A stretch of DNA of 64,000 bases from Erysipelotrichaceae bacterium (GCA_017431825.1 JAFRKI010000017.1:1-64000); one strand, 5' to 3'; positions 1-8,033 are shown, counted from the stretch's first letter. Program-made: numbers and translations. The notes: generated by a model not told the origin, from the letters alone.

Positions 1-338
1 AGCTGCTGGTGCGGCTCTCCGTTGACAGTATTAGTCACCGTTTCCAGATAGCCCTTGATGTGCTTCTCCAAGTCCATCTGGCAGACGGTATAGATGCTGT
101 ATTCCTTATCGTCAGAAAGGCCCGTCAGCCATTCGGGAGTAGTGAGCAGCGCTTCCGCAAGACCGTTGATGATCATGGTGCGTTTCGGATCGACCCCATC
201 CGCCTCATACCGCTGAATAGTGGATTTGTTGACACCGATCCGCTTTCCCAGCTCCGGCATGGACAGCTTGAGTTCTGTCCGGCGCTCTTTGATCCGTTCT
301 CCGACCTGTTTCGGGCTGAACATTTCTTTTGTCTTCAA
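1..338 (-). CDS. XRE-family HTH regulator (3' end cut by window edge)
   Basis: Reading starts at a TTG at 338, preceded 8 nt upstream by a clear AGGAGG; the next in-frame ATG is at 323. About 112 codons are visible and the gene runs off the window. The N-terminal half has the Cro/C1 layout: ERIKERRTELKLSMPELGKR, then a recognition helix containing GVNKSTIQRYE. A second part (LTTPEWLTGLSD) is typical of short phage and ICE repressors. It probably represses genes of the mobilization module to its right, which is transcribed divergently from 444 on. The target site was not identified. Confidence 0.75.
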   Translation of the reverse strand, partial: MKTKEMFSPKQVGERIKERRTELKLSMPELGKRIGVNKSTIQRYEADGVDPKRTMIINGLAEALLTTPEWLTGLSDDKEYSIYTVCQMDLEKHIKGYLETVTNTVNGEPHQQ

Positions 339-443
339 GGTGTTCACCTCCTAACGTATGCAAGTATAACACAACGAAACCTAATGTGCAACCCTAAATC
401 ACATATATTTTCAAAAATATTTCTTAAACGGTTGCAGAATGAG

Positions 444-472
444 TTGACAAGTGGAGGCAGAATAAGTATAAT
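444..472 (+). promoter_or_regulatory. Consensus sigma-A promoter for the HTH/relaxase module
   Basis: TTGACA at 444-449 and TATAAT at 467-472 are separated by exactly 17 nt, a perfect vegetative promoter. It lies about 50 nt before the HTH gene at 522 and divergent to the XRE gene, so the XRE protein may act here. Confidence 0.8.
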
Positions 473-521
473 GACAGAGCAAAGGTTGCAAAACAGGTAT
501 TTGCAGAATGGAGGTGATAAC

Positions 522-737
522 ATGAACGGAGTCAAAATGGGAATGACCATCGAAGAAGCCGCCGAAATGACCGGGATCGGACGGAACACCATGCGGAAGC
601 TGGTGGACTGGGGCAAGCTGCCCGTGCTCAAAGTGGGCCGGAAGACGATTATCCGAAGGGATACGCTGGAGAACTTTATGACGGTCAATCAGGGAAGAAA
701 CCTTCTCAATCAGGCAGACGTCCGGGAGGTGCGCTGA
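522..737 (+). CDS. Small helix-turn-helix (excisionase/MerR-like) DNA-binding protein
   Basis: A 71-residue protein starting at ATG 522, with GGAGGTG just upstream. It has the helix-turn-helix excisionase fold: EEAAEMTGIGRNTMRKLVDWGKLP followed by the wing LKVGRKTIIRRDTLENFM. Such genes commonly stand directly before MobA/MobL relaxase genes in clostridial mobilizable elements and are annotated as excisionase-family DNA-binding proteins. No integrase is next to it, so a regulatory or relaxosome accessory role is as likely as excision. An in-frame extension towards position 9 carries no start signal and overlaps the divergent regulator. Confidence 0.75.
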   Translation: MNGVKMGMTIEEAAEMTGIGRNTMRKLVDWGKLPVLKVGRKTIIRRDTLENFMTVNQGRNLLNQADVREVR

Positions 738-773
738 CGATGGACACAGCAGGAAAAAGGCCTCGCCGTTTGA

Positions 774-935
774 GAGCGAAATACACCCCTCGCACAAATC
801 TGACGATTTGTACAAGAGGTATTTCGCTCCTGCGGAGGGCCTGCGTCTCTGTCCCGGCGATGGAGGACAGAGGCGCAGCCGGAAACCGCCCGGCGCTTTC
901 CGGTGTTGTCCCACCGCTGCGGCGGCGTGACAACA
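774..935 (+). other. Three consecutive hairpins before the relaxase gene (candidate oriT)
   Basis: Three inverted repeats lie between the HTH gene and the relaxase. The first pairs GAGCGAAATAC (774-784) with 819-829, and inside it ACAAATC (794-800) pairs with GATTTGT (805-811). The second pairs 841-854 with 865-878 with one mismatch. The third pairs TGTTGTC (904-910) with GACAACA (929-935). Relaxase genes of MobA/MobL type usually have their nick region directly upstream, so this is the best oriT candidate. A structured mRNA leader controlling the relaxase is the alternative. A nick site cannot be named from the sequence. Confidence 0.45.
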
Positions 936-983
936 TACGGGGGACGGAGGACGGGAGACGAAGAACGAGGACGGAGGTGAACA

Positions 984-2423
984 ATGGCACGGCACAGCTT
1001 TATCCAGATGTCGAAGCTGTCCAATGTCAAGGGAAGAATATCGTATATCTCAGACCCCAAGCGGCAGGAATACCTTTACGCCACCTTCTCTACAAGGGAA
1101 GATATGACCTTCTGGAACGATTTGGCGAAGGAGTGCCAGGAGGAATTCAAGCGTTTCGGGACTGAGGGAAAGTGCATCGAGGCGCGGGAGCTGATCATTG
1201 CGCTGCCGGAAGAATACACGCAGTTTGACCCCAACCGGGTACTGCGGGAGTTCACGGAGCAGTTCAAGAAGCGGTACGATGTGGAATGCGTCTCTGCGCT
1301 CCACCACAATAAGACGAAGAAAAACTATCATATCCATCTCATCTTTTCGGAGCGGCGCTTGCTGCCGGAGCCGGAGGTCAAGATCGCCACCCGCAGCGTG
1401 TTCTATGATGAACTCGGCAAGCGGGTACGAACCAAGAAAGAGATCACCGGAGAGGACGGCAAAATCCGGGATGGCTGCACTGTTATCAAAAAAGGCGAGG
1501 CTTACGAAAGCCACCTGTTCACAGCTAAGGATGATGTTTTCAAAAACGAGCTGTTTCTGGATGAGGCCAAGCAGTTTTACACTGCCCTGATCAACCGGCA
1601 CATCCATGACCCGGAACGGCGCTTAAAGGTCTTTGATCCGAACAGCGTGTATCTCCCGACAAAGAAGATTGGGAAGAACAACCCAAAGGCGGCGGAGATC
1701 GAGGCGGACAATGCCGCGCGGCAGGATTGGAACAGAGCGGCGGATATGGCGCTGGTATCCGGGATCGCCGAATCAAAGATCATTGAGCTCAGAAACGAAC
1801 ATGTCTACAACGAGGCCAGCCGCTCCGTGCAGAAGCACGGCTGGCTGCCGGGACTGTTCCGGGGCATCATCCAGAAGGCCAAAGAAATCCTACAGGTATT
1901 GATCCGGGAGACAGAAATCCCGCCCAAGCCTACGCTGTCTATTGATATGGCGGAGTACCGAAAGATGCAGAAGCTGATGGGCAAGGTGCAGGACGAAGCC
2001 AGGGCGATCAAGCAACTCATGCACGGGGAGCTTCCCAAACTGGAAAAGCAGCTTGCCGAGACGACCGGGCTGTTCAAGGGCAAGGAGCGTAAGGCCTTGC
2101 AGGAAAAGATTGCAGGTCTACAGCAGGAAATTGACCGCCGTATGGATCGGCTGCCGGGTATCCTCAAAGAGGACGGCTACCCAGACGTGCAGGCCTTCAA
2201 ACGGACTTTTGACGCTGCCACGGCCTTTGTGGGGCAGTACAACCGTGATCTGGCCGCATGGGAGCGCCAGGCTAAGGGCGAAGAAAAGCCGCAGCAGAAA
2301 CCGCCTGAAAAAGAGAGCATACGAAAGAAGCTCCGAGATATGGAGGCAGAAGCAAAGCGCCGGAACGATGCACGGCGACAGCAGATACGACCTCGTAGCC
2401 ATGATTATGACAGAGGACGCTAA
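984..2423 (+). CDS. MobA/MobL-family relaxase
   Basis: A 479-residue mobilization nuclease, starting at ATG 984 behind GGAGGTG. The N-terminal half is the relaxase domain: an opening ARHSFIQMSKLSNVKG stretch and, near residue 115, HHNKTKKNYHIHLIFSER, whose HIH triad is the metal-binding part of the HUH-type active site. The C-terminal 200 residues are highly charged (long Lys/Glu/Arg helices from about residue 320), consistent with coiled coil. Full family length with no frameshift. It would nick oriT, probably in the hairpins upstream, and lead strand transfer using the conjugation machinery of another element, because no type IV secretion genes are in the window. Confidence 0.9.
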   Translation: MARHSFIQMSKLSNVKGRISYISDPKRQEYLYATFSTREDMTFWNDLAKECQEEFKRFGTEGKCIEARELIIALPEEYTQFDPNRVLREFTEQFKKRYDVECVSALHHNKTKKNYHIHLIFSERRLLPEPEVKIATRSVFYDELGKRVRTKKEITGEDGKIRDGCTVIKKGEAYESHLFTAKDDVFKNELFLDEAKQFYTALINRHIHDPERRLKVFDPNSVYLPTKKIGKNNPKAAEIEADNAARQDWNRAADMALVSGIAESKIIELRNEHVYNEASRSVQKHGWLPGLFRGIIQKAKEILQVLIRETEIPPKPTLSIDMAEYRKMQKLMGKVQDEARAIKQLMHGELPKLEKQLAETTGLFKGKERKALQEKIAGLQQEIDRRMDRLPGILKEDGYPDVQAFKRTFDAATAFVGQYNRDLAAWERQAKGEEKPQQKPPEKESIRKKLRDMEAEAKRRNDARRQQIRPRSHDYDRGR

Positions 2424-2457
2424 GGCGGAATATGTTCTGAATTTTATATAAAAATAC

Positions 2458-2507
2458 TTGACAAATGCATCGCACTGCGATATTGTTTATATCGCAGTGC
2501 GATGCAT
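2458..2507 (+). promoter_or_regulatory. PadR promoter overlapped by a 19-bp perfect inverted repeat
   Basis: TTGACA (2458-2463) and TATTGT (2481-2486) with 17-nt spacing form the promoter. A perfect 19-bp inverted repeat (2465-2483 against 2489-2507, 5-nt loop) covers the spacer and the -10. Each arm is itself a palindrome, ATCGCA-N-TGCGAT, so the site reads as two adjacent dimer sites. The placement fits autorepression by the PadR protein encoded just downstream. Confidence 0.75.
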
Positions 2508-2533
2508 TGTAGTGAAATAGAAAGGAGCAAATT

Positions 2534-2848
2534 ATGGACGCACATATAAAAAAAGTGTATGTTCCCATGACAGAAACAAGTTTCTATATTTTGCTGTGCC
2601 TTAGAGAACCGAATCATGGATATGGAATAGTCCAGATGGTTAAAGAGATGACAGAAGGGGATATTGTCCTGGCACCGGGAACTATGTATGGAAGCCTGTC
2701 AAAGATGGAAAAAGATGGATTGATCAGATTTGTACGTGAGGAGGAGAAAAGAAAAATCTATTCGATTACGGACCTGGGCAGTGAAGTCCTAAATCTGGAG
2801 ATGAAAAGGATAGAACGCCTTTATAGAAACATGAAGGAGATGAGATGA
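2534..2848 (+). CDS. PadR-family transcriptional regulator
   Basis: A 104-residue winged-helix repressor with the PadR hallmark pattern: SFYILLCLREPNHGYGIVQMV, then the GTMYGSLSKMEKDGLI recognition region and wing (EEEKRKIYSITDLG), ending in a short dimerization helix. AAAGGAGC precedes the ATG. Its stop overlaps the start of the DUF2812 gene by 4 nt (ATGA), the standard two-gene layout in which PadR controls a membrane-associated DUF2812 protein, often under envelope or drug stress. It most likely binds the double palindrome upstream. Confidence 0.9.
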   Translation: MDAHIKKVYVPMTETSFYILLCLREPNHGYGIVQMVKEMTEGDIVLAPGTMYGSLSKMEKDGLIRFVREEEKRKIYSITDLGSEVLNLEMKRIERLYRNMKEMR

Positions 2849-3822
2849 TGGGAAACAATAAAACGGTCTTCAAATTTTTCACGATTCCCCAATATCAGCA
2901 AGAAGAGGATTATCTGAGCGCCATGAATGAAAAGGGGTGGCGTTTTACCCGTGTGACATTCCCGGGCTTTTATCATTTTGAGAAAAGTGAACCTGAACGG
3001 TTCGCCTACAGACTGGATTATAACCAAGAAGGAATCAGAAACAAGGCTGAATATGTCCAGATGTTTTCCGATTGCGGATGGGAGTACATATGTGATTTCG
3101 CAGGTTACAGCTATTTCCGGAAAGAAGGAGTCGTTGGGGAGGAAAGAGAAGAAATCTTCTGTGATAATGCTTCAAGACTTGATATGATGAAACGTGCCTA
3201 TAGAGGAAAGATTATCCCGGTGATCCTACTTTTTGCTTTGGTGATCATCTCGCAGTTATTTATGAATACACTGGGAAATGCTCTAGGAGGTTACAGTGGT
3301 TTTATTGCCATGGAGATTTTGTCCTTCATTTTCCTTGGGCTGGCAATAGTATATCTTGTTTTTTTCTCGATCACGACCGCACATTACTATAAATATGAGA
3401 AACAGATATCGGGCGACAGCTCGGGATTCCGGTTAAATTATGCAGGGGTTTTTGTTCTTATTGTTGCAATGATTGCCATAATAGGAGTGGTTTTCTGGTT
3501 TACATATCGGTGGTCATCGTATACGACTACAGAAATTGATAACGGATACGTCAATGGATACGTCGTGGAGGCAAAAATGCTGAATACCTCCGTGATTAAA
3601 GAGTATGATCTGAAAAAGGGAGATAGCATAGAGTTTCACATTGTTGAGTTAAAACGGGGACATCTGCAATTAAGTGTTACAGAAAACGGAAAGGCCCCGG
3701 TATTCTTCTGTGATGTATACAATTGGGGTTATCATGCCTATACGATACAGAACGATGGGCACTACCTGATCGAAATAACCGGAAAAAGTGTGACAGGTGG
3801 CATAGAAGTAACTATTGAGTAA
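2845..3822 (+). CDS. DUF2812-domain membrane protein
   Basis: 325 residues. The first 100 match the DUF2812 pattern (KTVFKFFTIPQYQQEEDYLSAMNEKGW, then Y.F.K..PE...YRLDYN and a WEYICDFAGYSYFRK segment). Hydrophobic segments near residues 117-140, 148-172 and 198-220 indicate membrane insertion. The C-terminal 100 residues are probably outside the membrane and end in a beta-rich part (HLQLSVTENGKAPVFFCDVY). Translationally coupled to padR. Function unknown; PadR-DUF2812 pairs are repeatedly found together in Firmicutes. Confidence 0.8.
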   Translation: MMGNNKTVFKFFTIPQYQQEEDYLSAMNEKGWRFTRVTFPGFYHFEKSEPERFAYRLDYNQEGIRNKAEYVQMFSDCGWEYICDFAGYSYFRKEGVVGEEREEIFCDNASRLDMMKRAYRGKIIPVILLFALVIISQLFMNTLGNALGGYSGFIAMEILSFIFLGLAIVYLVFFSITTAHYYKYEKQISGDSSGFRLNYAGVFVLIVAMIAIIGVVFWFTYRWSSYTTTEIDNGYVNGYVVEAKMLNTSVIKEYDLKKGDSIEFHIVELKRGHLQLSVTENGKAPVFFCDVYNWGYHAYTIQNDGHYLIEITGKSVTGGIEVTIE

Positions 3823-3864
3823 AGGGCACACTTGGTAAACAAAGAAAACGATTAATATGCAGTA

Positions 3865-3890
3865 GGCGGCGGGGAGCAATCCCCGCCGCC
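3865..3890. terminator. GC-rich hairpin between DUF2812 and tnpV
   Basis: GGCGGCGGGG (3865-3874) pairs perfectly with 3881-3890 around a 6-nt loop. It lies between two convergent genes. No T-tract follows on either strand, so it may be only a structural stop or an element-end hairpin. Confidence 0.45.
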
Positions 3891-3897
3891 TGGTACC

Positions 3898-4275
3898 TTA
3901 TGCGTAAATCAGCTCATGGTTTACGATCTCCATTGCCCTGTTTCGGATGTTGTTCATTCGCTGCACCCACAGCATTTGATCCTGTGCTTTGAGTTGTTCA
4001 GTGACACCCTCACGTTCAGCCATCTGCTGTGTTAGCTGGAGCATCTGCTCCGTTGCCTGTTCGTTGATGTCAGCAAGGTAGATGTTCAGTCTGCCGCTAA
4101 TCAGCAGCTCCGCATATAAGGCCTTGCGCTCCGCCCTGATATATCGCAGGTGCCGCTGCCCTCATATGCCAATGGCCCGTTCTTCTTGAGCCGGTACCGT
4201 CAGGCAGGGGATGTGATAGTCTCCCCGCAGCTCGTACCACAAACCGTTGTTTTCGTCATAAATGATCTTTTCCAT
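3898..4275 (-). pseudogene. TnpV-like transposon protein, interrupted by an in-frame stop
   Basis: On the minus strand an ATG at 4275 behind AGGAGGA opens a reading frame of 125 codons that reads MEKIIYDENNGLWYELRGDY, later GQRHLRYIRAERKALYAELL, and ends MNNIRNRAMEIVNHELIYA. This is the TnpV protein of Tn4451/Tn4453-type serine-recombinase transposons. A TGA at 4162-4164 breaks the frame at a position where I expect Trp (TGG) from my memory of the family, so a single G-to-A change can explain it. No TnpX recombinase remains nearby, so this is a transposon relic. Confidence 0.75.
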
Positions 4276-4553
4276 TGTGAAATCCTCCTGTATAATAGCT
4301 CCGTTGATGTATGCGCACATATGTCACAGGCTCCCGATTGCCACACCTTGTTATATTCTGTTATGGGTTATTCTTGCCCTTGCTTTTGCCCTTATGAGCG
4401 GCGCGGGCGTCGTTGAAACGGTGTAACAATTAATAAAGGGATTCGGTGAGCAGATCGCGGAAAATCCTTTGTTTTCAACAGTTTCAGAGGATTTCATTAA
4501 AGCCCTATAATCAGCGGCGGATGCCTATGATTTCGGGGATTTCAAATTCCAAT
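4276..4553. other. Intergenic stretch with a short coding relic
   Basis: No intact gene. Around 4440-4510 the plus strand reads FGEQIAENPLFSTVSEDFIKAL and then a stop, which looks like the tail of a decayed gene. I do not recognise the family. Confidence 0.3.
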
Positions 4554-4964
4554 TTATAAATCCTTTTCTTCGTAGGGCCTATTCCACGAACCTATTTCAA
4601 TCAGATTACCTTCGGGATCAGCAATATAACAGGTTCTTTGCCCCCACGGTTCAGTTGTTGGGACTAATACTGATACTGCACCCTTGGATACTGCTTTTTC
4701 ATATTCCAAATCTACTTCTTCAAAAGTATCCACATACAAAGCGATTTCAAAATGTCCGTTATTCCCCTTGACATACTCATATTTCGCAGATGTCATATTC
4801 TCAAAATCTTTTCTTCCAAATAAAAGAAATAATGTGCCATCTTTTACAAGATATACATTGCCAGCGTCTTCGCCCTCTTTGATTTCAAAACCAAGAACAT
4901 CTCGATAAAACCGAACCATTGTTGCCATATCATTTACGAATAATCCAAAACCATCTAGTCTCAT
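4554..4964 (-). CDS. VOC (glyoxalase/bleomycin-resistance fold) protein
   Basis: 136 residues, starting at ATG 4964 with GGAGGA 7 nt upstream. It has the vicinal-oxygen-chelate pattern: an N-terminal betaalphabeta repeat with MVRFYRDVLGFEI, a middle part with NNGHFEIALYVDTFEEVD, and the C-terminal TEPWGQRTCYIADPEGNLIEIGSW. Metal-ligand candidates are the His in the second strand region and the Glu in NLIEIG. Substrate unknown; relatives are lyases, dioxygenases or resistance proteins. It stands alone between mobile-element pieces and is probably cargo. Confidence 0.85.
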   Translation of the reverse strand: MRLDGFGLFVNDMATMVRFYRDVLGFEIKEGEDAGNVYLVKDGTLFLLFGRKDFENMTSAKYEYVKGNNGHFEIALYVDTFEEVDLEYEKAVSKGAVSVLVPTTEPWGQRTCYIADPEGNLIEIGSWNRPYEEKDL

Positions 4965-4989
4965 AATATTTTCCTCCGCAAATCCCGAT

Positions 4990-5193
4990 TTATCGAGCTC
5001 TATTCAGGATGGTTGCTTCCGCTTCTTCTCGGGAAGGGTAGATCCTGGACTCTCTTACCTTGATACCACCGCCATTGTTGAAGCGGATCGTATAGAAACC
5101 TCCGGTATACTTCAGAACGGTTGCTTCCTTGATCAGGTTTTTGTTTCCTCCGGTCAGAAAGACTTTCTGTCCCGGCTGGTATTTCCCGTTCAT
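4990..5193 (-). CDS. Small SH3-like hypothetical protein
   Basis: A 67-residue protein, starting at ATG 5193 with AAGGAGGTG at good spacing. The sequence is beta-rich (YQPGQKVFLTGGNKN, ATVLKYTGGFYTIRFNNGGG, KVRESRIYPSREEAEA) and resembles a KOW/SH3-type barrel of the kind that binds nucleic acid or peptide. No family recognised. The same strand continues to the VOC gene 25 nt away, so they may be co-transcribed. Confidence 0.65.
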   Translation of the reverse strand: MNGKYQPGQKVFLTGGNKNLIKEATVLKYTGGFYTIRFNNGGGIKVRESRIYPSREEAEATILNRAR

Positions 5194-5617
5194 GAGACAC
5201 CTCCTTGGATATATTATACTGCCTGCAGGTTACCTTCGGTACCCGTCTGCGGTATGTACTGTAGTAAGAGAAAAGCTCCCGATGTTTCAGGAGCTCTTGT
5301 TGCTAATATTCGTTCCGTAAGTCTTCAGTGAACGTAATAAATCTTCATGATTTGGGGGTAAGTTGGGGGTAAGCGGGGGTAAATCGCCTTGCGGATTGTA
5401 CAAAATTCCGCTTATATAACCCGTCATAACCCGTCAAATCCATTCATTTTGACCATTTTTCAATGGTTTTTCCGGAAATTACTCTCCGCGCTGCTTCATT
5501 GTCGGGAAGAGAATATAGCCTGTTTTACAACTGTCAACAGTTCTACGTAAAGCATATTTCAGCCGTTTTTCACGCTTTCTGCACTTTATCATCCGTATGT
5601 ATCTGTTCTTGTTTGTG
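5194..5617. repeat. Gene-free stretch with tandem short repeats next to the integrase (arm-site or att candidate)
   Basis: No convincing gene in 424 nt. GGGGGTAA occurs three times at about 10-nt pitch (5354, 5365, 5375), and AACCCGTCA twice at 10-nt pitch (5418, 5428). Helically phased repeats beside a tyrosine-integrase gene are typical of integrase arm-binding sites or an attachment end. On the minus strand the triple repeat translates to a Pro/Thr-rich string like the tail of some phage integrases, so it may instead be an integrase relic. Confidence 0.4.
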
Positions 5618-6865
5618 TTACTTTTTTGTTAAGCTTGTGTTAAGCTTCTCCATCTCTGCCTTGTTGAAATCATCCGTAGCGTCCGTATAGATATTCTGCG
5701 TCGTTTCAATATCTCTGTGCCCCAGTACAGCCATACGCACACGGTCATTTACACCGGCCTCATTCATCCGTGTTGCCATTGTATGCCGCAATGAATGACA
5801 CGAGAACTTCGGCAGCAGAACCAGACCATCAGTGATTCCACCCGCTTTATCCATCTGATCATAATTACAATCCCGGATAATGCGGCGAATCGCTTTATTT
5901 ACCGTCCCCTGGTGCTGAGCATCTCCATTCTGGTTCACAAAGATGAAATTCGTATAGCCGTCAATCACCTGTCGGCACTTGATGCCTACTTCTTCCTGAT
6001 ATGCTTTTTCCATCAGAAGTGCTTCTTTCACAATCGGTAGCATCGGAATCTTTCGCCTTCCGGCTTCTGTCTTAGGTGTGTTTGCTCCCCATTTCTGGTA
6101 ACCATTCTTTGCTCGTTCCTGGCGGCTGCAGAAGTAAACCACATTATGATTCACATCAATCATGTTGTTTTCAAAATCTACATCTTCCCAGCGCAGTCCG
6201 CCCACTTCACCGATCCGCATGCCTGTATAAATCATTGTAACAATCAGCGGATACCAATGATGGTACTTGCATCCAGGATGGCTCAGATAATCCAGAAGAA
6301 GATCCTGTTCGGCTGTCGTAAGACTCTGTCTGCGGCTGTTTTCATCACCGTGCGCTCTCATCAGTTCTACGAGTGCATCATCCGCCGGGTTATGCCGAAG
6401 GTAATCGTCATCTACAGCTAACTGCAGCACCTGATGAAGGATTGTCTGTACATTCACAATGGACTGTGGTTTCAGTCCCCGCACATCGTGCAATGTATTG
6501 TAGAACGACCGGATATCAGTTTTCTTGAGCTTCAGAATCTTCATACTGCCGATCTCATCCCGCACGAACATCTCATACATATACTTGTAGTTTTCGAATG
6601 TATTCTCCTTCAATCCCTTTTTCAGGACCTTCCATTTCTCGTACAAGTCATCGATTGTAAGTGCTGCTGCTTCGGCTCTGATACCGTCATAGCTGTCACG
6701 TATTAATGCTTTTTCCGTTTCCCGAAGATCTGATAACGTCTTGGCATAAATAACATGTCTTTTACCACGACCGTCGGTCCATCTGAATTCGTAGGTTTTG
6801 TTTGGACGCTCGTATTCTCCTGTTTTCAGAACACGATTTTTACTGTCTCTTCTTTTCTCGCTCAT
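5618..6865 (-). CDS. int: Tn916/phage-type tyrosine integrase
   Basis: 415 residues, starting at ATG 6865 behind GGAGGA. The N-terminus is an AP2-like arm-binding domain (YEFRWTDGRGKRHVIYAKTLSDLRETE), then a SAM-like core-binding domain (about 75-175), then the catalytic domain with the complete set: Arg in YTGMRIGEVGGL, HSLRH (His and Arg) near residue 358, GHRDIETTQNIYTD supplying His and the nucleophile Tyr. It would integrate and, with the adjacent excisionase, excise a circular element. It transcribes away from xis, 67 nt downstream of the xis stop, the Tn916 xis-int arrangement. The element probably spans rightwards to about 18.48 kb at lysS. Confidence 0.93.
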   Translation of the reverse strand: MSEKRRDSKNRVLKTGEYERPNKTYEFRWTDGRGKRHVIYAKTLSDLRETEKALIRDSYDGIRAEAAALTIDDLYEKWKVLKKGLKENTFENYKYMYEMFVRDEIGSMKILKLKKTDIRSFYNTLHDVRGLKPQSIVNVQTILHQVLQLAVDDDYLRHNPADDALVELMRAHGDENSRRQSLTTAEQDLLLDYLSHPGCKYHHWYPLIVTMIYTGMRIGEVGGLRWEDVDFENNMIDVNHNVVYFCSRQERAKNGYQKWGANTPKTEAGRRKIPMLPIVKEALLMEKAYQEEVGIKCRQVIDGYTNFIFVNQNGDAQHQGTVNKAIRRIIRDCNYDQMDKAGGITDGLVLLPKFSCHSLRHTMATRMNEAGVNDRVRMAVLGHRDIETTQNIYTDATDDFNKAEMEKLNTSLTKK

Positions 6866-6874
6866 TATTTCCTC

Positions 6875-6923
6875 CGAAAGAAGAGAGGCTTAACACATTA
6901 TAAAATCAAGCTCTCTTCTTTCG
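6875..6923 (-). promoter_or_regulatory. 13-bp perfect inverted repeat between xis and int
   Basis: CGAAAGAAGAGAG (6875-6887) is the reverse complement of 6911-6923, with a 23-nt loop. On the xis-int transcript the hairpin ends directly against the int ribosome binding site (GGAGGA just downstream). It could limit int translation or stabilise the processed int mRNA, or be a DNA site for Xis or Int. Confidence 0.55.
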
Positions 6924-6932
6924 CATCCCAAT

Positions 6933-7181
6933 TCAGATCGAATACTGCTTGGAAATAAATTCATCAAACTGTTTTCGCTTGATCAATCGTTTTGTGCCTA
7001 CCCAGAGAACAAATTCACAGTTTTCATCATCGCTCAGCTGCCGTATTCTGTTTTTACCGATTCCGGAGTATACAGCCGCTTCATCAAGTGTAAGATTGGA
7101 TTTCTGCCACAGCGGTACAGAATCATCATTTCTCAAGGCTGTCATAAGCTGTTCCATTACTTCATTATTTGTCAGTGTCAT
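6933..7181 (-). CDS. xis: Excisionase of the Tn916 Xis family
   Basis: 82 residues from ATG 7181 (GAGGAGG upstream; the upstream in-frame codons overlap that ribosome site). The sequence VPLWQKSNLTLDEAAVYSGIG, then RIRQLSDDENCEFVLWVGTKRLIKRKQFDEFI, is the Tn916 Xis signature of a winged HTH. It directs the integrase towards excision. Adjacent and co-directional with int. Confidence 0.9.
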   Translation of the reverse strand: MTLTNNEVMEQLMTALRNDDSVPLWQKSNLTLDEAAVYSGIGKNRIRQLSDDENCEFVLWVGTKRLIKRKQFDEFISKQYSI

Positions 7182-7591
7182 TTTTCCTCCTCGCAAAGGA
7201 TATTCCTTTCCTTTTTATATCTTTTACAGATCTCGTTTCAGACGAATATATTCAGTTTTCAAGGAACTCAGCAGGTAAGCAGATATTCATATCTCTCCAC
7301 TGCTGATTTAAGCGTACAGGGTTTCTGTAATTATCGATTCGGCGCAGAAAGACGAAAAGTCGGCTTCTTTAGCCGACCTGGTTCATATCGTTATCTGCTG
7401 CCAGTATTATCCATAAGACCTTTGGCAAAAACTCTTACACTTTTTGCCGGATTCTAATGTCGAAAAGATGGCAAACTTTGCCTAGTAATCGCGAATAGAA
7501 TAGTAGCATAGAATAATAACAAAAGTTACCGACCGGCTGATGTGTTACCAGCCGGTTTTATATGTGCTTTACCCAAGGAAAGGAGTCGGAA
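7182..7591. other. Gene-free stretch between xis and the XRE gene
   Basis: About 410 nt without a supported gene. It holds two hairpins. GTCGGCT (7359-7365) pairs with AGCCGAC (7371-7377) and on the minus strand is followed by TTTTC, so it could stop minus-strand transcription coming towards xis. The other, at 7532-7556, is listed separately. AT-rich sequence at 7490-7530 may hold promoters. Confidence 0.5.
7532..7560 (+). terminator. Rho-independent terminator
   Basis: ACCGGCTG (7532-7539) pairs with CAGCCGGT (7549-7556) and is followed by TTTTAT. It lies upstream of the XRE gene and would insulate it from plus-strand transcription. Confidence 0.55.
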
Positions 7592-7822
7592 ATGGCTATT
7601 GATAACGCTGAGATCGGCAAGCGGATCCGCTTGCTGCGAATATCCCGCAATATGACCATTGAGGACCTATCGATTGCTGTTTCCTGTTCCTATGATCACC
7701 TGCAGAAAGCTGAGAAAGGCAAACGAGGACTCAGTATTGATACCTTGGACCAGATCCGGGAATACTTTGATATTTCAATGGATGAGCTTCTGTATGGTAC
7801 AGACAACTATTATTCGCTGTAA
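7592..7822 (+). CDS. Small XRE-family regulator
   Basis: A 76-residue single-domain HTH protein. The start at ATG 7592 is set by AAAGGAG 8 nt upstream; an earlier in-frame ATG near 7562 lacks a ribosome site. The pattern GKRIRLLRISRNMTIEDLSIAVSCSYDHLQKAEKGKRGLSIDTL is a standard Cro/C1 HTH. The small size and the position next to int/xis suggest a repressor of element excision or a restriction-modification controller; the hsdS relic directly downstream favours the latter history. Confidence 0.8.
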   Translation: MAIDNAEIGKRIRLLRISRNMTIEDLSIAVSCSYDHLQKAEKGKRGLSIDTLDQIREYFDISMDELLYGTDNYYSL

Positions 7823-7827
7823 GTGCC

Positions 7828-7920
7828 GATAATACTCCTTATGAGAAAATCGGTAACAATGAGCCTGTCAGCATTGCAGATGAAGTGCCGTTTGAAATAC
7901 CGGATTCATGGGAATCGTAA
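7828..7920 (+). pseudogene. Relic of a type I restriction specificity subunit (hsdS)
   Basis: A 30-codon open stretch reads DNTPYEKIGNNEPVSI, then ADEVPFEIPDSWES and stop. The segment before and including EVPFEIPDSWEW is the usual linker preceding a target recognition domain in HsdS proteins. Only this fragment remains. It immediately follows the XRE gene. Confidence 0.6.
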
Positions 7921-8033
7921 ACCTTTAAAAACAGCATCCAGGCTATCTGCTCTATTCTCTGAGCAGGTATGATTTCAACAATGTCATCAAATGTGCAATT
8001 GAAATAATTACATATTTTGACAAGGATATTGAC
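7921..8033 (-). pseudogene. Relic of an XRE-type regulator C-terminus
   Basis: The minus strand from 8033 reads VNILVKICNYFNCTFDDIVEII, which is the last helix pair common to small Firmicutes XRE proteins (kiC..f.C...DIvei). There is no N-terminal HTH and no start. It abuts the hsdS relic in the opposite orientation, marking a recombination junction. Confidence 0.45.

Noticed and set aside
4162-4164. TGA in tnpV read as selenocysteine or Trp
   Set aside because: No SECIS-like structure is visible, and other genes here use TGA as a normal stop; the expected residue is Trp (TGG), so a point mutation is simpler.
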